NCBI GenBank assembly: GCA_044371755.1
Contig: JBILSZ010000001.1
Location: 35,689-99,688, forward strand
Direction: 5' to 3'
Length of the DNA: 64,000 bases
Source: JAIXWP01 sp044371755
GTDB lineage: Bacteria > Bacteroidota > Bacteroidia > Flavobacteriales_D > Sanyastnellaceae
Part shown: positions 12,177 through 20,022 of the stretch, piece after piece
How the letters are laid out: each line of letters opens with the position of its first letter
How positions within the stretch are numbered: the first letter of the stretch is position 1
Position numbers and translations under genes: made by a program
The notes under the pieces: generated by a model
Databases searched by the model: none
Seen by the model: only the letters and a program-made list of their open reading frames with translations
Told to the model about the DNA's origin: nothing

Positions 12177-12728
12177 TTAACTTTCCTTTTCTACCTGCAT
12201 ATAACCCAATTCCAATGGAGTTTTTCTTCCAAAAATCTTCACTGTAACTTTGAGTTTCTTTTTCTCCTCATTGATCTCTTCAATGATTCCGCTGAAATTG
12301 TTGAACGGTCCATCGATCACCTTCACATTTTCCCCAACCACAAATGGAATATTCAATTCTTCTCCTGTCTCAGCCAACTCGTCTACTTTTCCAAGTATGC
12401 GATTCACTTCAGACAAACGGAGTGGAATAGGTTCTCCTTTCTTCTCAGCACCCAAAAATCCAATCACGTTGGTGATATTCTTGATGATGTGTGGAATCTC
12501 TCCAATTAGAGCAGCTTCGATCAAAACATAACCAGGAAGGTAGCTACGCTCCTTGCTGATCTTTTTACCGTTTCGAACTTGGAAAACCTTTTCGGTAGGA
12601 ATCAATACTTGTGCTACGAAATCCTGCATTCCACGGGCTTTGATCTCAGACTCAATGAATTCTTTGACCTTTTTCTCTTTCCCGCTGATAGCACGGACTA
12701 CATACCATTTTTTTTCTATATCGCTCAT
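12177..12728 (-). CDS. nusG: Transcription termination/antitermination factor NusG
   Basis: 183 residues from the ATG at 12728. An upstream in-frame extension would overlap secE and is rejected. The NGN domain begins at KKWYVVRAISGKEKKVKEFI and includes LPGYVLIEA. A C-terminal KOW domain follows (VGENVKVIDGPFNNFSGIIE). NusG bridges RNA polymerase with Rho or with ribosomal S10. It starts 8 bp after the secE stop and is the last gene before the ribosomal-protein block, the near-universal secE-nusG-rplK order. Confidence 0.98.
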   Translation of the reverse strand: MSDIEKKWYVVRAISGKEKKVKEFIESEIKARGMQDFVAQVLIPTEKVFQVRNGKKISKERSYLPGYVLIEAALIGEIPHIIKNITNVIGFLGAEKKGEPIPLRLSEVNRILGKVDELAETGEELNIPFVVGENVKVIDGPFNNFSGIIEEINEEKKKLKVTVKIFGRKTPLELGYMQVEKES

Positions 12729-12736
12729 TACTTGAA

Positions 12737-12961
12737 TTATGATAAGAATGAGTAGATGAAACCTACGAAGCCCTTCCATACTGAGGTCTTATCTCCGCTA
12801 ACTCCGAAAACGAAGTCCATTCCGAAAATAATAACTGTGAGGATGAGCAAAGCGATAAACACAAGTACTGTGCTTTCCTGCAATTCGCGCCAGGTTGGCC
12901 AGGTCACTTTGTGCATGAGCTCGTTGTACGATTCTTCGATATATGTTTTGATACCTGCCAT
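12737..12961 (-). CDS. secE: Preprotein translocase subunit SecE
   Basis: 74 residues with one membrane segment (STVLVFIALLILTVIIFGMD), preceded by the conserved amphipathic motif YNELMHKVTWPTWRELQ. This is the short, single-span SecE usual outside the gammaproteobacteria. It clamps SecY in the inner membrane and is needed for Sec export, including of the T9SS cargo encoded here. It lies between tRNA-Trp and nusG. Confidence 0.96.
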   Translation of the reverse strand: MAGIKTYIEESYNELMHKVTWPTWRELQESTVLVFIALLILTVIIFGMDFVFGVSGDKTSVWKGFVGFIYSFLS

Positions 12962-12990
12962 ACGCTTGGTAATAAGTTCTGTTTGTCTTG

Positions 12991-13061
12991 CACAGGTGGA
13001 GAGATTCGAACTCCCATCAACGGTTTTGGAGACCGCTATTCTACCCTTGAACTACACCTGT
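12991..13061 (-). tRNA. tRNA-Trp (CCA anticodon)
   Basis: The minus strand folds as a cloverleaf: acceptor ACAGGTG/CACCTGT, D arm with AGTTCAAGGGTAGA, anticodon loop CTCCAAA (CCA) and T arm GGGAGTTCGAATCTCTC. No CCA end is encoded. It sits between tuf and secE. Confidence 0.95.
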
Positions 13062-13089
13062 ATTTGATGATCTGTCTTAAAACGTGAAA

Positions 13090-13125
13090 GTGAAGGTGAA
13101 ATCTTTTGATGGATTTCACCTTCAC
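13090..13125 (-). terminator. Hairpin after tuf
   Basis: A perfect 14-bp stem (GTGAAGGTGAAATC, 13090-13103, with 13112-13125) lies 19 bp after the tuf stop. The following U-tract is weak (TTTCACGTTTTAAG), so it may terminate only partly or serve as a processing site before tRNA-Trp and secE. Confidence 0.7.
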
Positions 13126-13144
13126 TGATATTTTCACAAGTCAA

Positions 13145-14332
13145 TTACTTGATGATTTCAGTAACCTGACCAGCACCTACGGTACGGCCACCTTCACGGA
13201 TTGCGAAGCGAAGACCCTTATCCATAGCGATAGGAGCGATCAATTTCACAGTGATGGATACGTTATCACCAGGTACAACCATTTCGCGACCAGCTTCGAG
13301 GTTAATCTCACCTGTTACGTCTGTTGTACGGAAGTAGAACTGAGGACGGTATTTGTTGTGGAAAGGAGTGTGACGACCACCTTCTTCTTTCTTCAATACG
13401 TAAATCTCAGCCTTGAATTCTGTGTGAGGTGTGATGCTATTTGGAGCAGAGATAACCATACCACGACGGATTTGGCTCTTTTCAACACCACGGAGGAGAA
13501 GACCAACGTTGTCACCTGCTTCACCACGGTCGAGGATCTTACGGAACATCTCAACCCCAGTACAAGTGGACTTCATTTTCTCTTCGTTGAAACCAATGAT
13601 ATCAACTTCGTTACCTGTGTTGATTACACCGCGCTCGATACGACCAGTTGCTACAGTACCACGACCAGTGATGGTGAATACGTCTTCAACTGACATCAAG
13701 AATGGCTTCTCAACTTCACGAGGAGGAATTGGAATCCAAGTATCTACTGCTGCCATAAGTTCGCGAACAGTGTCAACCCACTTTGGCTCACCGTTGAGGG
13801 CACCCAAAGCAGAACCACGGATAACTGGTGTGTTGTCACCATCGTATTCGTAGAAGCTCAAAAGCTCACGGATTTCCATTTCAACGAGGTCAAGAAGTTC
13901 CGCATCGTCTACCATGTCCACTTTGTTCATGAATACAACGATCTTCGGAACACCTACTTGACGACCAAGAAGGATGTGCTCACGAGTTTGTGGCATTGGA
14001 CCATCAGTAGCAGCTACCACGAGGATAGCACCGTCCATTTGTGCAGCACCAGTAACCATGTTCTTTACGTAGTCAGCGTGACCTGGACAGTCAACGTGAG
14101 CGTAGTGACGGTTAGCAGTTGCATACTCAACGTGAGCGGTATTGATGGTAATACCACGCTCCTTTTCTTCAGGAGCTGCATCGATAGATGCGAAGTCTTT
14201 TTTCTCAGCAAGACCATCGGAGGCCAGAACGGTAGTAATGGCAGCTGTCAAAGTGGTCTTACCATGGTCTACGTGACCAATTGTCCCAATGTTTACGTGG
14301 GGTTTGGAACGGTCGAATGATTCTTTAGCCAT
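13145..14332 (-). CDS. tuf: Elongation factor Tu
   Basis: 395 residues. This GTPase carries aminoacyl-tRNA to the ribosomal A site. G motifs are intact: GHVDHGKTT (G1), DCPGHADYV (G3), NKVDMVD (G4) and GSALGAL (G5). Domains 2 and 3 follow (ITGRGTVATGRIERG, YRPQFYFRTTDVTG) and it ends REGGRTVGAGQVTEI. It lies directly after a run of four tRNAs and before tRNA-Trp-secE-nusG, the tufB-type setting. Confidence 0.99.
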   Translation of the reverse strand: MAKESFDRSKPHVNIGTIGHVDHGKTTLTAAITTVLASDGLAEKKDFASIDAAPEEKERGITINTAHVEYATANRHYAHVDCPGHADYVKNMVTGAAQMDGAILVVAATDGPMPQTREHILLGRQVGVPKIVVFMNKVDMVDDAELLDLVEMEIRELLSFYEYDGDNTPVIRGSALGALNGEPKWVDTVRELMAAVDTWIPIPPREVEKPFLMSVEDVFTITGRGTVATGRIERGVINTGNEVDIIGFNEEKMKSTCTGVEMFRKILDRGEAGDNVGLLLRGVEKSQIRRGMVISAPNSITPHTEFKAEIYVLKKEEGGRHTPFHNKYRPQFYFRTTDVTGEINLEAGREMVVPGDNVSITVKLIAPIAMDKGLRFAIREGGRTVGAGQVTEIIK

Positions 14333-14410
14333 AGCCAGATGATTTTTGTTTGTTTATCTTATTTTGATAATTCCGTAATTAAAAAACACTCCTCTTCCTT
14401 TCACACATTT

Positions 14411-14428
14411 AGTCCACCGAAGTGGACT
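14411..14428 (-). other. Short hairpin between tRNA-Thr(GGT) and tuf
   Basis: AGTCCAC (14411-14417) and GTGGACT (14422-14428) form a 7-bp stem with a CGAA tetraloop directly after the tRNA 3' end. It has no T-run, so it is more likely a tRNA-processing or mRNA 5'-end stabilising element than a terminator. Confidence 0.45.
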
Positions 14429-14431
14429 TTG

Positions 14432-14503
<72 letters not shown>

Positions 14504-14635
14504 TTGTCAGAGGCAGACAAGTTCAATAAAGAATGCCACACACTCTTTCCGTTTTTTCTAAACAAAAGAGGCTTCCCTCTTCCGAAGCAGTCAATGTTTT
14601 CACAATTGAATACTTCTTTTGTCCGCTTTCATTAG

Positions 14636-14708
14636 AGCGGGAGACGAGGCTCGAACTCGCGACATTTAGCTTGGAAGGCTAATGCTCTACCAACTGAGCT
14701 ACTCCCGC
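14636..14708 (-). tRNA. tRNA-Gly (TCC anticodon)
   Basis: Minus-strand cloverleaf of 73 nt: acceptor GCGGGAG/CTCCCGC, anticodon stem TTAGC/GCTAA with loop CTTCCAA (TCC), T arm GCGAGTTCGAGCCTCGT. The 132 bp between it and the next tRNA hold nothing I recognise. Confidence 0.95.
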
Positions 14709-14767
14709 TTAACACCCTTTCAATACTCTTTTGATATTTGGAAAAGGTCACAAATATCACCCTTCAG

Positions 14768-14850
14768 TGGGGAGAACAGGATTCGAACCTGTGAAGGTGT
14801 AAACCAGCAGATTTACAGTCTGCCCTCGTTGGCCGCTTGAGTATCTCCCC
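14768..14850 (-). tRNA. tRNA-Tyr (GTA anticodon)
   Basis: 83-nt class II tRNA with a long variable arm. Acceptor GGGGAGA/TTCTCCCC, anticodon stem GCAGA/TCTGC with loop CTGTAAA (GTA), T arm ACAGGTTCGAATCCTGT. It lies 10 bp after tRNA-Thr(TGT). Confidence 0.95.
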
Positions 14851-14860
14851 TAAATGCTGG

Positions 14861-14934
14861 AGCCGGTGGAGGGATTCGAACCCCCGACCAGCTGATTACA
14901 AATCAGCTGCTCTGGCCAGCTGAGCTACACCGGC
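14861..14934 (-). tRNA. tRNA-Thr (TGT anticodon)
   Basis: 74-nt cloverleaf: acceptor GCCGGTG/CACCGGC, anticodon stem GCTGA/TCAGC with loop TTTGTAA (TGT), T arm GGGGGTTCGAATCCCTC. First gene of the tRNA-tuf string. Only about 40 bp separate it from the upstream terminator. Confidence 0.95.
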
Positions 14935-14975
14935 GTTAAACTTTTTTTGTTTGATTCAAAGAACGTTCAAAAAAA

Positions 14976-14998
14976 CACCCCCGTGGTGAACGGGGGTG
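14976..14998 (-). terminator. Rho-independent terminator after hpf
   Basis: CACCCCCG (14976-14983) and CGGGGGTG (14991-14998) form a GC-rich stem with a 7-nt loop, followed on the minus strand by T7. It separates xerC-hpf from the tRNA-tuf transcript. Confidence 0.9.
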
Positions 14999-15058
14999 CA
15001 AATGTAAAAAACAAATTTGTTCGAGCAAGTCTAAATGAAAATTTTTTTTAGACTTTCT

Positions 15059-15349
15059 TTATTTTTTTTGTTTCACCTTGTCAATTTGACGTCTCAATGC
15101 ATCTACAGCATCATCTGTAGCCTCCTCAAACGTGCGACACTGCTTGCGTGCAAACAAATCACGGCCAGGAATACTCAATTTGATTTCGGCTATCTTATTT
15201 TCATTAACATCGGAGCGATCTAACCTCAAAAACACCTCACCAAACGTGATACGGTCATGAAAATGCGTCAACTTCTGCAATTTCTCCTCGATAAAACTGA
15301 TGAGTTTGCGATCCGCATCAAAATGAATGCTTTGAACTTGTACTTGCAT
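15059..15349 (-). CDS. hpf: Ribosome hibernation-promoting factor, short form
   Basis: 96 residues, matching the short HPF/RaiA family with a single beta-alpha-beta-beta-beta-alpha domain (VQSIHFDADRKLISFIEEKL, RSDVNENKIAEIKLSIPGRD). It lacks the C-terminal dimerisation domain of long HPF. The family binds the 30S decoding centre in stationary phase and silences ribosomes. It starts 26 bp after xerC and ends at a strong terminator, just upstream of the tRNA-tuf genes, so it probably forms a two-gene unit with xerC. Confidence 0.92.
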   Translation of the reverse strand: MQVQVQSIHFDADRKLISFIEEKLQKLTHFHDRITFGEVFLRLDRSDVNENKIAEIKLSIPGRDLFARKQCRTFEEATDDAVDALRRQIDKVKQKK

Positions 15350-15375
15350 AATGCTTAAAATTTAGAGGGTTTAAC

Positions 15376-16266
15376 TTATTTACTTCGAGGATGCAACTTT
15401 GAGTGAATCCCCTTGAGTTTTTCTATGCTATTATGAGTGTATACTTGCGTAGCCGCCAAACTGCTGTGACCTAAGAGTTCTTTGATCACGTTCAAATCCG
15501 CGCCATTATTGAGCATGTGCGTCGCGAATGTGTGTCGCAACACGTGTGGACTTCGTTTCGATTGGGTGGTTACGGACGAAAGATATGTTTTAACTGTCGA
15601 ATAAACAAGGGATTTGGAAATTTTTTGGCCTTTATCCGATACAAACAACCAAGCCTCGCCATGATTGAGATTCAGATCATTGCGCATGTCCATGTATTGT
15701 TGTATTTGAGAGGTCATGCGCTTTCCAACGGGGACATAGCGCATTTTGTTTCTTTTTCCGAGTACCTTGATTTGCTCCAAACCAAAATCAATATCCCTAT
15801 CACGCAATTGCATCAGTTCACTAAGTCGAATTCCTGTCTCGTAAAATAATGTGATTAACAATTCATTGCGTACTGACGAAAACGTGTTTTCGGAGCGCTG
15901 AAAATTTTTCTGAAGCTCCAAGGTCTGATTTTCTTCCAAATATTGGGGAAGACGCTTAGGGATTTTTGGTTTGGACAATCCCTTCATAGGGTTTTTCTCG
16001 AGTTCGCCCAGCTTGATTAAATATCTAAACCATGCGTTCAAACTGCTCGACTTGCGATGGATTGAGGTGGGGCTATAGTCATCTTCCATCAAACCTGCCA
16101 ACCACGTGCGGATTATAGACGGTGATACCTCATGTGGAGAGGTGATTTCATATTGACTTCTACAAAATGTTGAGAATTGCTCTAGGTCTAGCTGATACGC
16201 TGAAACAGTATGCGGAGAACTCCGCTTCTCGCTGGTTAGATATGTAATAAAGCTATCAAAATTCAC
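15376..16266 (-). CDS. xerC: Tyrosine recombinase XerC-like
   Basis: 296 residues with a GTG start at 16266. The N-terminal SAM-like DNA-binding domain covers about residues 1-90 and the catalytic domain follows. All catalytic residues are present: Arg147 (ETGIRLSE), Lys171 (LGKRNK), His241 and Arg244 (SPHVLRHTFATHML), His267 (LLGHSSL) and the nucleophile Tyr276 (TQVYTHN). The family resolves chromosome dimers at dif. No integron or phage genes surround it, so the housekeeping role is preferred. It follows the rpsU terminator by a few bases. Confidence 0.92.
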   Translation of the reverse strand: MNFDSFITYLTSEKRSSPHTVSAYQLDLEQFSTFCRSQYEITSPHEVSPSIIRTWLAGLMEDDYSPTSIHRKSSSLNAWFRYLIKLGELEKNPMKGLSKPKIPKRLPQYLEENQTLELQKNFQRSENTFSSVRNELLITLFYETGIRLSELMQLRDRDIDFGLEQIKVLGKRNKMRYVPVGKRMTSQIQQYMDMRNDLNLNHGEAWLFVSDKGQKISKSLVYSTVKTYLSSVTTQSKRSPHVLRHTFATHMLNNGADLNVIKELLGHSSLAATQVYTHNSIEKLKGIHSKLHPRSK

Positions 16267-16278
16267 AACAACAAAAAA

Positions 16279-16312
16279 AGGTAACTCCTTAGTCGAAACT
16301 AAAGAGTTACCT
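16279..16312 (-). terminator. Rho-independent terminator of rpsU
   Basis: AGGTAACTCCTTAGT (16279-16293) pairs with 16298-16312 with one mismatch around a CGAA loop, followed on the minus strand by T7. It lies 22 bp after the rpsU stop and directly before the xerC start codon. Confidence 0.88.
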
Positions 16313-16334
16313 CAATATTGTAAACAAAGCAATG

Positions 16335-16526
16335 TTATTGCTCGTTCTGCTTCATGGCTGCTACGAAGACAGCATGCTTGATCTCTTCGCGGCGGCGAAC
16401 ACTTTTCTTAGTGTAGGCTTGACGACTACGAAGTTCCTTCACTACACCAGTCTTTTCAAACTTCTTCTTGAACTTCTTGAGCGCGCGATCAATGCTTTCG
16501 CCTTCTTTTACAGGTATGATTAACAT
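16335..16526 (-). CDS. rpsU: 30S ribosomal protein bS21
   Basis: 63 residues, basic, with the conserved start MLIIPVKEGESIDRALKKFK and arginine-rich middle RRREEIKHA. In Bacteroidota bS21 helps hide the anti-Shine-Dalgarno end of 16S rRNA. In Flavobacterium johnsoniae its own mRNA is reported to have a strong Shine-Dalgarno used for feedback. Here the 15 bases before the ATG are A/G-rich (AAAAGAAAGAAAAGA) with no GGAGG, so that feedback is not evident. It has its own promoter (16553-16582) and terminator. Confidence 0.96.
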   Translation of the reverse strand: MLIIPVKEGESIDRALKKFKKKFEKTGVVKELRSRQAYTKKSVRRREEIKHAVFVAAMKQNEQ

Positions 16527-16552
16527 TCTTTTCTTTCTTTTAAAATGGGGTG

Positions 16553-16582
16553 CAAATATAGAATACTTTTTTAATCAGTCAA
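16553..16582 (-). promoter_or_regulatory. Bacteroidota-type promoter of rpsU
   Basis: On the minus strand TTG (16580-16582), a 19-base spacer and TATATTTG (16553-16560) match the -33/-7 consensus TTG-N19-TAnnTTTG. The -33 starts one base after the stop codon of the upstream acyl-CoA dehydrogenase. Transcription would begin about 20 bases before the rpsU ATG. Confidence 0.85.
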
Positions 16583-17725
16583 CTATCCTTTCAAAATTTC
16601 TCTTGAAATTACTAATTTCTGAATTTCAGAGGTCCCTTCACCAATAGTACAAAGCTTAGAGTCGCGGTAAAACTTCTCCACAGGGAAGTCTTTTGTGTAA
16701 CCGTAACCACCAAAAATCTGGACAGCATCAGTAGAAACTTTTACGGCCACCTCAGATGCGTAGTACTTAGCCATAGCCCCTTCTTTAGTTACTTTTTTCT
16801 TATTGTTCTTCAAATAAGCTGCTTGATAGAGTAGTGCTTCACTTGCTTCTATTTCTACAGCCATATCAGCCAATTTGAACGCTATTGCCTGAAAGTTGGC
16901 AATCGGTTGTCCAAATTGCTCGCGCTCCTTGGCATACTTCACGCTGGCTTCGTAGGCTCCTTTGGCAATGCCCATGGCTAATGCGCCAATTGAAATGCGA
17001 CCGCCATCAAGTATTTTCATGGCTTGTTTGAAACCATCACCGGTATTACCTAAAATTTGGTTTTTGTGAACGCGGCAATTGTCGAAAATGAGTTCCGCTG
17101 TTTCAGAAGCACGCATTCCAAGTTTATTTTCTTTTTTACCTCCCGAAAAACCAGGAGTTCCACGTTCTATAATGAATGCAGTAATTCCGTTGCTGTCTAA
17201 AAGGTCACCGGTGCGCACCAGCACTACAGCCACTTCACCGCTGATACCATGTGTAATCCAGTTCTTAGTTCCATTGATTACATAATAATCTCCATCCTGC
17301 ACAGCCACGCACTTCATGCGCATTGCATCGCTACCGGTATTCGCTTCGGTAAGACCCCAAGCTCCTATCCACTCAGCCGAAGCGAGTTTAGGTAGATATT
17401 TTTTCTTTTGCTCTTCGTTTCCAAATTCAAGGATGTGATTGGTGCAAAGACTGTTGTGTGCTGCAAGACTCAGCCCCACAGAACCACAAACTTTTGCAAC
17501 CTCTTCGATAACTTTAATGTATTCGTTGTAGCCCATGCCACTTCCTCCGTATTCCTGTGGAACAAGGACACCCATAAGGCCAAGTTCTCCCATTTTGGTA
17601 AAGACTTCGCGGGGGAATACTTGTGATTCATCCCACTCCATGACGTAGGGGCGTATTTCTTTCTCTGCAAAATCACGCACCATTTGTGCGATCATTTTCT
17701 CATTTTCGGTTGGTTCAAAGTTCAT
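16583..17725 (-). CDS. Acyl-CoA dehydrogenase
   Basis: 380 residues, full length for the short/medium-chain acyl-CoA dehydrogenase family. It makes trans-2-enoyl-CoA with FAD and passes electrons to ETF. Seen: N-terminal helical domain (FEPTENEKMIAQMVRDFAEK), FAD/substrate segment GAWGLTEANTGSDA, and the C-terminal domain with FGGYGYTKDFPVEKFYRD. GEGTSEIQKL contains the expected catalytic base Glu363, placed as in short-chain and butyryl-CoA dehydrogenases. Chain length or a branched-chain substrate cannot be fixed. It stands alone: rpsU downstream has its own promoter, and the phytase gene upstream ends 136 bp away. Confidence 0.92.
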   Translation of the reverse strand: MNFEPTENEKMIAQMVRDFAEKEIRPYVMEWDESQVFPREVFTKMGELGLMGVLVPQEYGGSGMGYNEYIKVIEEVAKVCGSVGLSLAAHNSLCTNHILEFGNEEQKKKYLPKLASAEWIGAWGLTEANTGSDAMRMKCVAVQDGDYYVINGTKNWITHGISGEVAVVLVRTGDLLDSNGITAFIIERGTPGFSGGKKENKLGMRASETAELIFDNCRVHKNQILGNTGDGFKQAMKILDGGRISIGALAMGIAKGAYEASVKYAKEREQFGQPIANFQAIAFKLADMAVEIEASEALLYQAAYLKNNKKKVTKEGAMAKYYASEVAVKVSTDAVQIFGGYGYTKDFPVEKFYRDSKLCTIGEGTSEIQKLVISREILKG

Positions 17726-17861
17726 TGCTTTGGGTATGTTTTATCTTTAAAAAAACGACATATTGAATTGAATGTTCGTTAGCGCCGTAAATGTAAGGAT
17801 ACTTACCTTCTTGAAAATTAAACAAACGAAAAACCAACCATTATTGTAATATTTTTAATGA

Positions 17862-18989
17862 CTAAGGCTTGGCTTCATCAGAAGAATATTGCATTTGCTT
17901 GATGGTAGCTTGTACAGTCATGGTATTGATAATGTCGCCAACATGGTAATAGTGAAATGTTTTGTTGTCGCTCATAGCCACAAACAAACCACCTCTGAAA
18001 AGTCCATCAAACGTTTCGGTAGTAATTTCTGATCCATCACTTTCATTTGTCGAGGCGGGAATAAAAAACAATTCAGGATGCTGTTGAGTTCCTTCCATAA
18101 GTCCTCTTGGAAAGGCTCGAAAACAATTCCTTTGTTGATCCGATATTAGTATGAAATCATTATTTTTTCCTTTGTTGAAAATACTAATTCCTTCGTGATC
18201 TTCTACGAAATTCGTAGTCCCAAGAGTCGTTAGTTCTTCATTGCCTTTGCTGGGATCCGCATAGTATTTTCTAATTCCAAAATTTTCATCGGAATAATAA
18301 ACAAAGCCATACTCATGGTCTACCGCTATTGCCTCAATTTCTTTTAAACCTGAGAATTTTCCAAATTTTCGGGCTAATTCAAGTTTAAAATATCCAGAGT
18401 CGCCGTCTGCAATGCGATATTGCCACAAGTAGGTACCATCTGTAGGACCAGTTTTTCTGCCAGCAATAATGTATTTTTCATTACTGTTTTTATCATAACC
18501 AGCTATTCCCATAAGGTCTCGGAATTCTTCTCCTGTCTCGCCTTCAAATGCGGGAATTCCACCGTTATCAAGTGGATAAAAATCAGGTAGCCTAAAGATT
18601 CGAATGTTGTGTGTGAAACGCTCGCTTACAAAAGCAATATCGACTAAGGTATCTCCAAGTTTAACTCCATACAAAATATCCACATTATTGGGTCTCTGGA
18701 GATGCGGAATTTTGTTGACGATTTTACCGCGTAGGTCATAAGCATACAATCCTCCATCCTCGTCTTTGTCTGTACCGATCACAAGACTTTTTAACTTGTC
18801 CTTTTTATTAATCCAAATAGCTGGATCGTCTGTGTCGTGATCAGTAGTGTCAGTAACAAATACGGGTTTAATAGGCTTGAACACCAATGAAGTAAATGGC
18901 GTTTTGGGGGCTTCTTTTTTCGCGCATGAAAAGAGAAAAACAGCCATCACGATAGTGATAGCTGTTGAAACATATGAATGGAATTTCAT
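17862..18989 (-). CDS. Beta-propeller phytase, lipoprotein
   Basis: 375 residues. The N-terminal signal ends in a lipobox (VFLFSCAKK), so the enzyme should be lipid-anchored. The beta-propeller phytase pattern is clear: TDHDTDDPAIWINKK, VIGTDKDEDGGLYAYDL, GLKEIEAIAVDHEYGFVYYS and DENFGIRKYYADP, with the acidic residues that bind calcium. The family releases phosphate from inositol phosphates. Its start codon overlaps the stop of the upstream lipoprotein gene (ATGA), indicating translational coupling. Together with the TonB receptor it suggests a phosphate- or inositol-phosphate-scavenging unit. It is the last gene of that unit. Confidence 0.9.
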   Translation of the reverse strand: MKFHSYVSTAITIVMAVFLFSCAKKEAPKTPFTSLVFKPIKPVFVTDTTDHDTDDPAIWINKKDKLKSLVIGTDKDEDGGLYAYDLRGKIVNKIPHLQRPNNVDILYGVKLGDTLVDIAFVSERFTHNIRIFRLPDFYPLDNGGIPAFEGETGEEFRDLMGIAGYDKNSNEKYIIAGRKTGPTDGTYLWQYRIADGDSGYFKLELARKFGKFSGLKEIEAIAVDHEYGFVYYSDENFGIRKYYADPSKGNEELTTLGTTNFVEDHEGISIFNKGKNNDFILISDQQRNCFRAFPRGLMEGTQQHPELFFIPASTNESDGSEITTETFDGLFRGGLFVAMSDNKTFHYYHVGDIINTMTVQATIKQMQYSSDEAKP

Positions 18990-20017
18990 CGTGTCAATGT
19001 AATTGTTTGTTCCTCAATTTCACCAAGAACCGATTCTCCAGCAAGTGTAATCACTACTTCATTCGTGCCGTTAAATAGGATCAAAGCATCAACCTCTACT
19101 TCAGCACTTCCGAGGTCATCTGTTTCAATTTCGCCCACCAAAGTGCCTTCATACTCAGTGATATTGATGAGGTCTTCAAAATCAAAGTCGTATTCCAATT
19201 CGACTTGGATTTCGACATTGACCATTTCCATTGCATCACACTCATCCTCTTCTGTTTCGATTAGGGTAATGGTCATTTCTAATTTTTCATGGTCAAATGA
19301 AAACTCGATTGCATCAATCGCACTTGCTTCTAAGTCATTGATATCAGAATCGAAATTTCCAAAAAATGATTTAAAAGCTTCAAAAGCTGCAGGATCATTA
19401 AAATCAAAGTCAAAAGAAATGAAGATTCCTTCTTCATCAATCACATGATACCTAAACTCTGGTGCATCTTGCAATTTTACGCGCGAATCATTCGTCTGAA
19501 TGCTGGTGAGCTCAAAAGAAAATCCTCGACCACCATCGTTTGTTGCAGCGTCATCATAATGCAATGGGTCCACTTCAAACTCTACTTCGATTTCTGCGAT
19601 ACCTGCTGGCCAATCGAATGAACCTTCTTGTGTGTCAGCGTTCCAAACAAAGTTGAGCTCAATGTTTTCGTCTTCACTGGTGGTGCAATCGTCAATTTCG
19701 TAGAATGCTTTTCCACCTAGTATATAGTTGGTAATTTCACTTGGCCCTTCGTAATCAAAAACTTTGAAGAACACGCGCACGGTCTGTGAGGGTGCCAACA
19801 CTTCGCCGTCTACGTTGGGATTTGATTCTGACCAGATAGGAAGCATTTCCATCGCAATGCCAACGGCATCGTTATCTTCATTGTCAGCATCAAACTCATC
19901 AGAGAGTATGATGACTTTTGGGAAATCCTGTGGATTTGTAATTTCAGTAACGTCTTCATCTCTTTTGCTACATGCAATGATTGAAATGAAGGAAAGGAAA
20001 TAAAATATTTTTTTCAT
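18986..20017 (-). CDS. Acidic lipoprotein of unknown function in the phytase unit
   Basis: 343 residues from ATG 20017; an upstream ATG would overlap the TonB receptor gene. Lipobox: IACSKRDED after a hydrophobic signal. The mature chain is very rich in Asp and Glu (e.g. SDEFDADNEDNDAVG, NIELNFVWNAD) and looks all-beta, with no family I recognise. It starts 5 bp after the TonB receptor and overlaps the phytase by 4 bp, so it is made with both. A calcium- or ligand-binding surface partner of the receptor or phytase is plausible but is inference. Confidence 0.75.
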   Translation of the reverse strand: MKKIFYFLSFISIIACSKRDEDVTEITNPQDFPKVIILSDEFDADNEDNDAVGIAMEMLPIWSESNPNVDGEVLAPSQTVRVFFKVFDYEGPSEITNYILGGKAFYEIDDCTTSEDENIELNFVWNADTQEGSFDWPAGIAEIEVEFEVDPLHYDDAATNDGGRGFSFELTSIQTNDSRVKLQDAPEFRYHVIDEEGIFISFDFDFNDPAAFEAFKSFFGNFDSDINDLEASAIDAIEFSFDHEKLEMTITLIETEEDECDAMEMVNVEIQVELEYDFDFEDLINITEYEGTLVGEIETDDLGSAEVEVDALILFNGTNEVVITLAGESVLGEIEEQTITLTR

Positions 20018-20022
20018 GATGT

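Noticed and set aside
14935..14975. Promoter of the tRNA-tuf operon
   Set aside because: A promoter must lie near here, but only a partial TTCTTTG is visible with no -33 partner, so it was not annotated.
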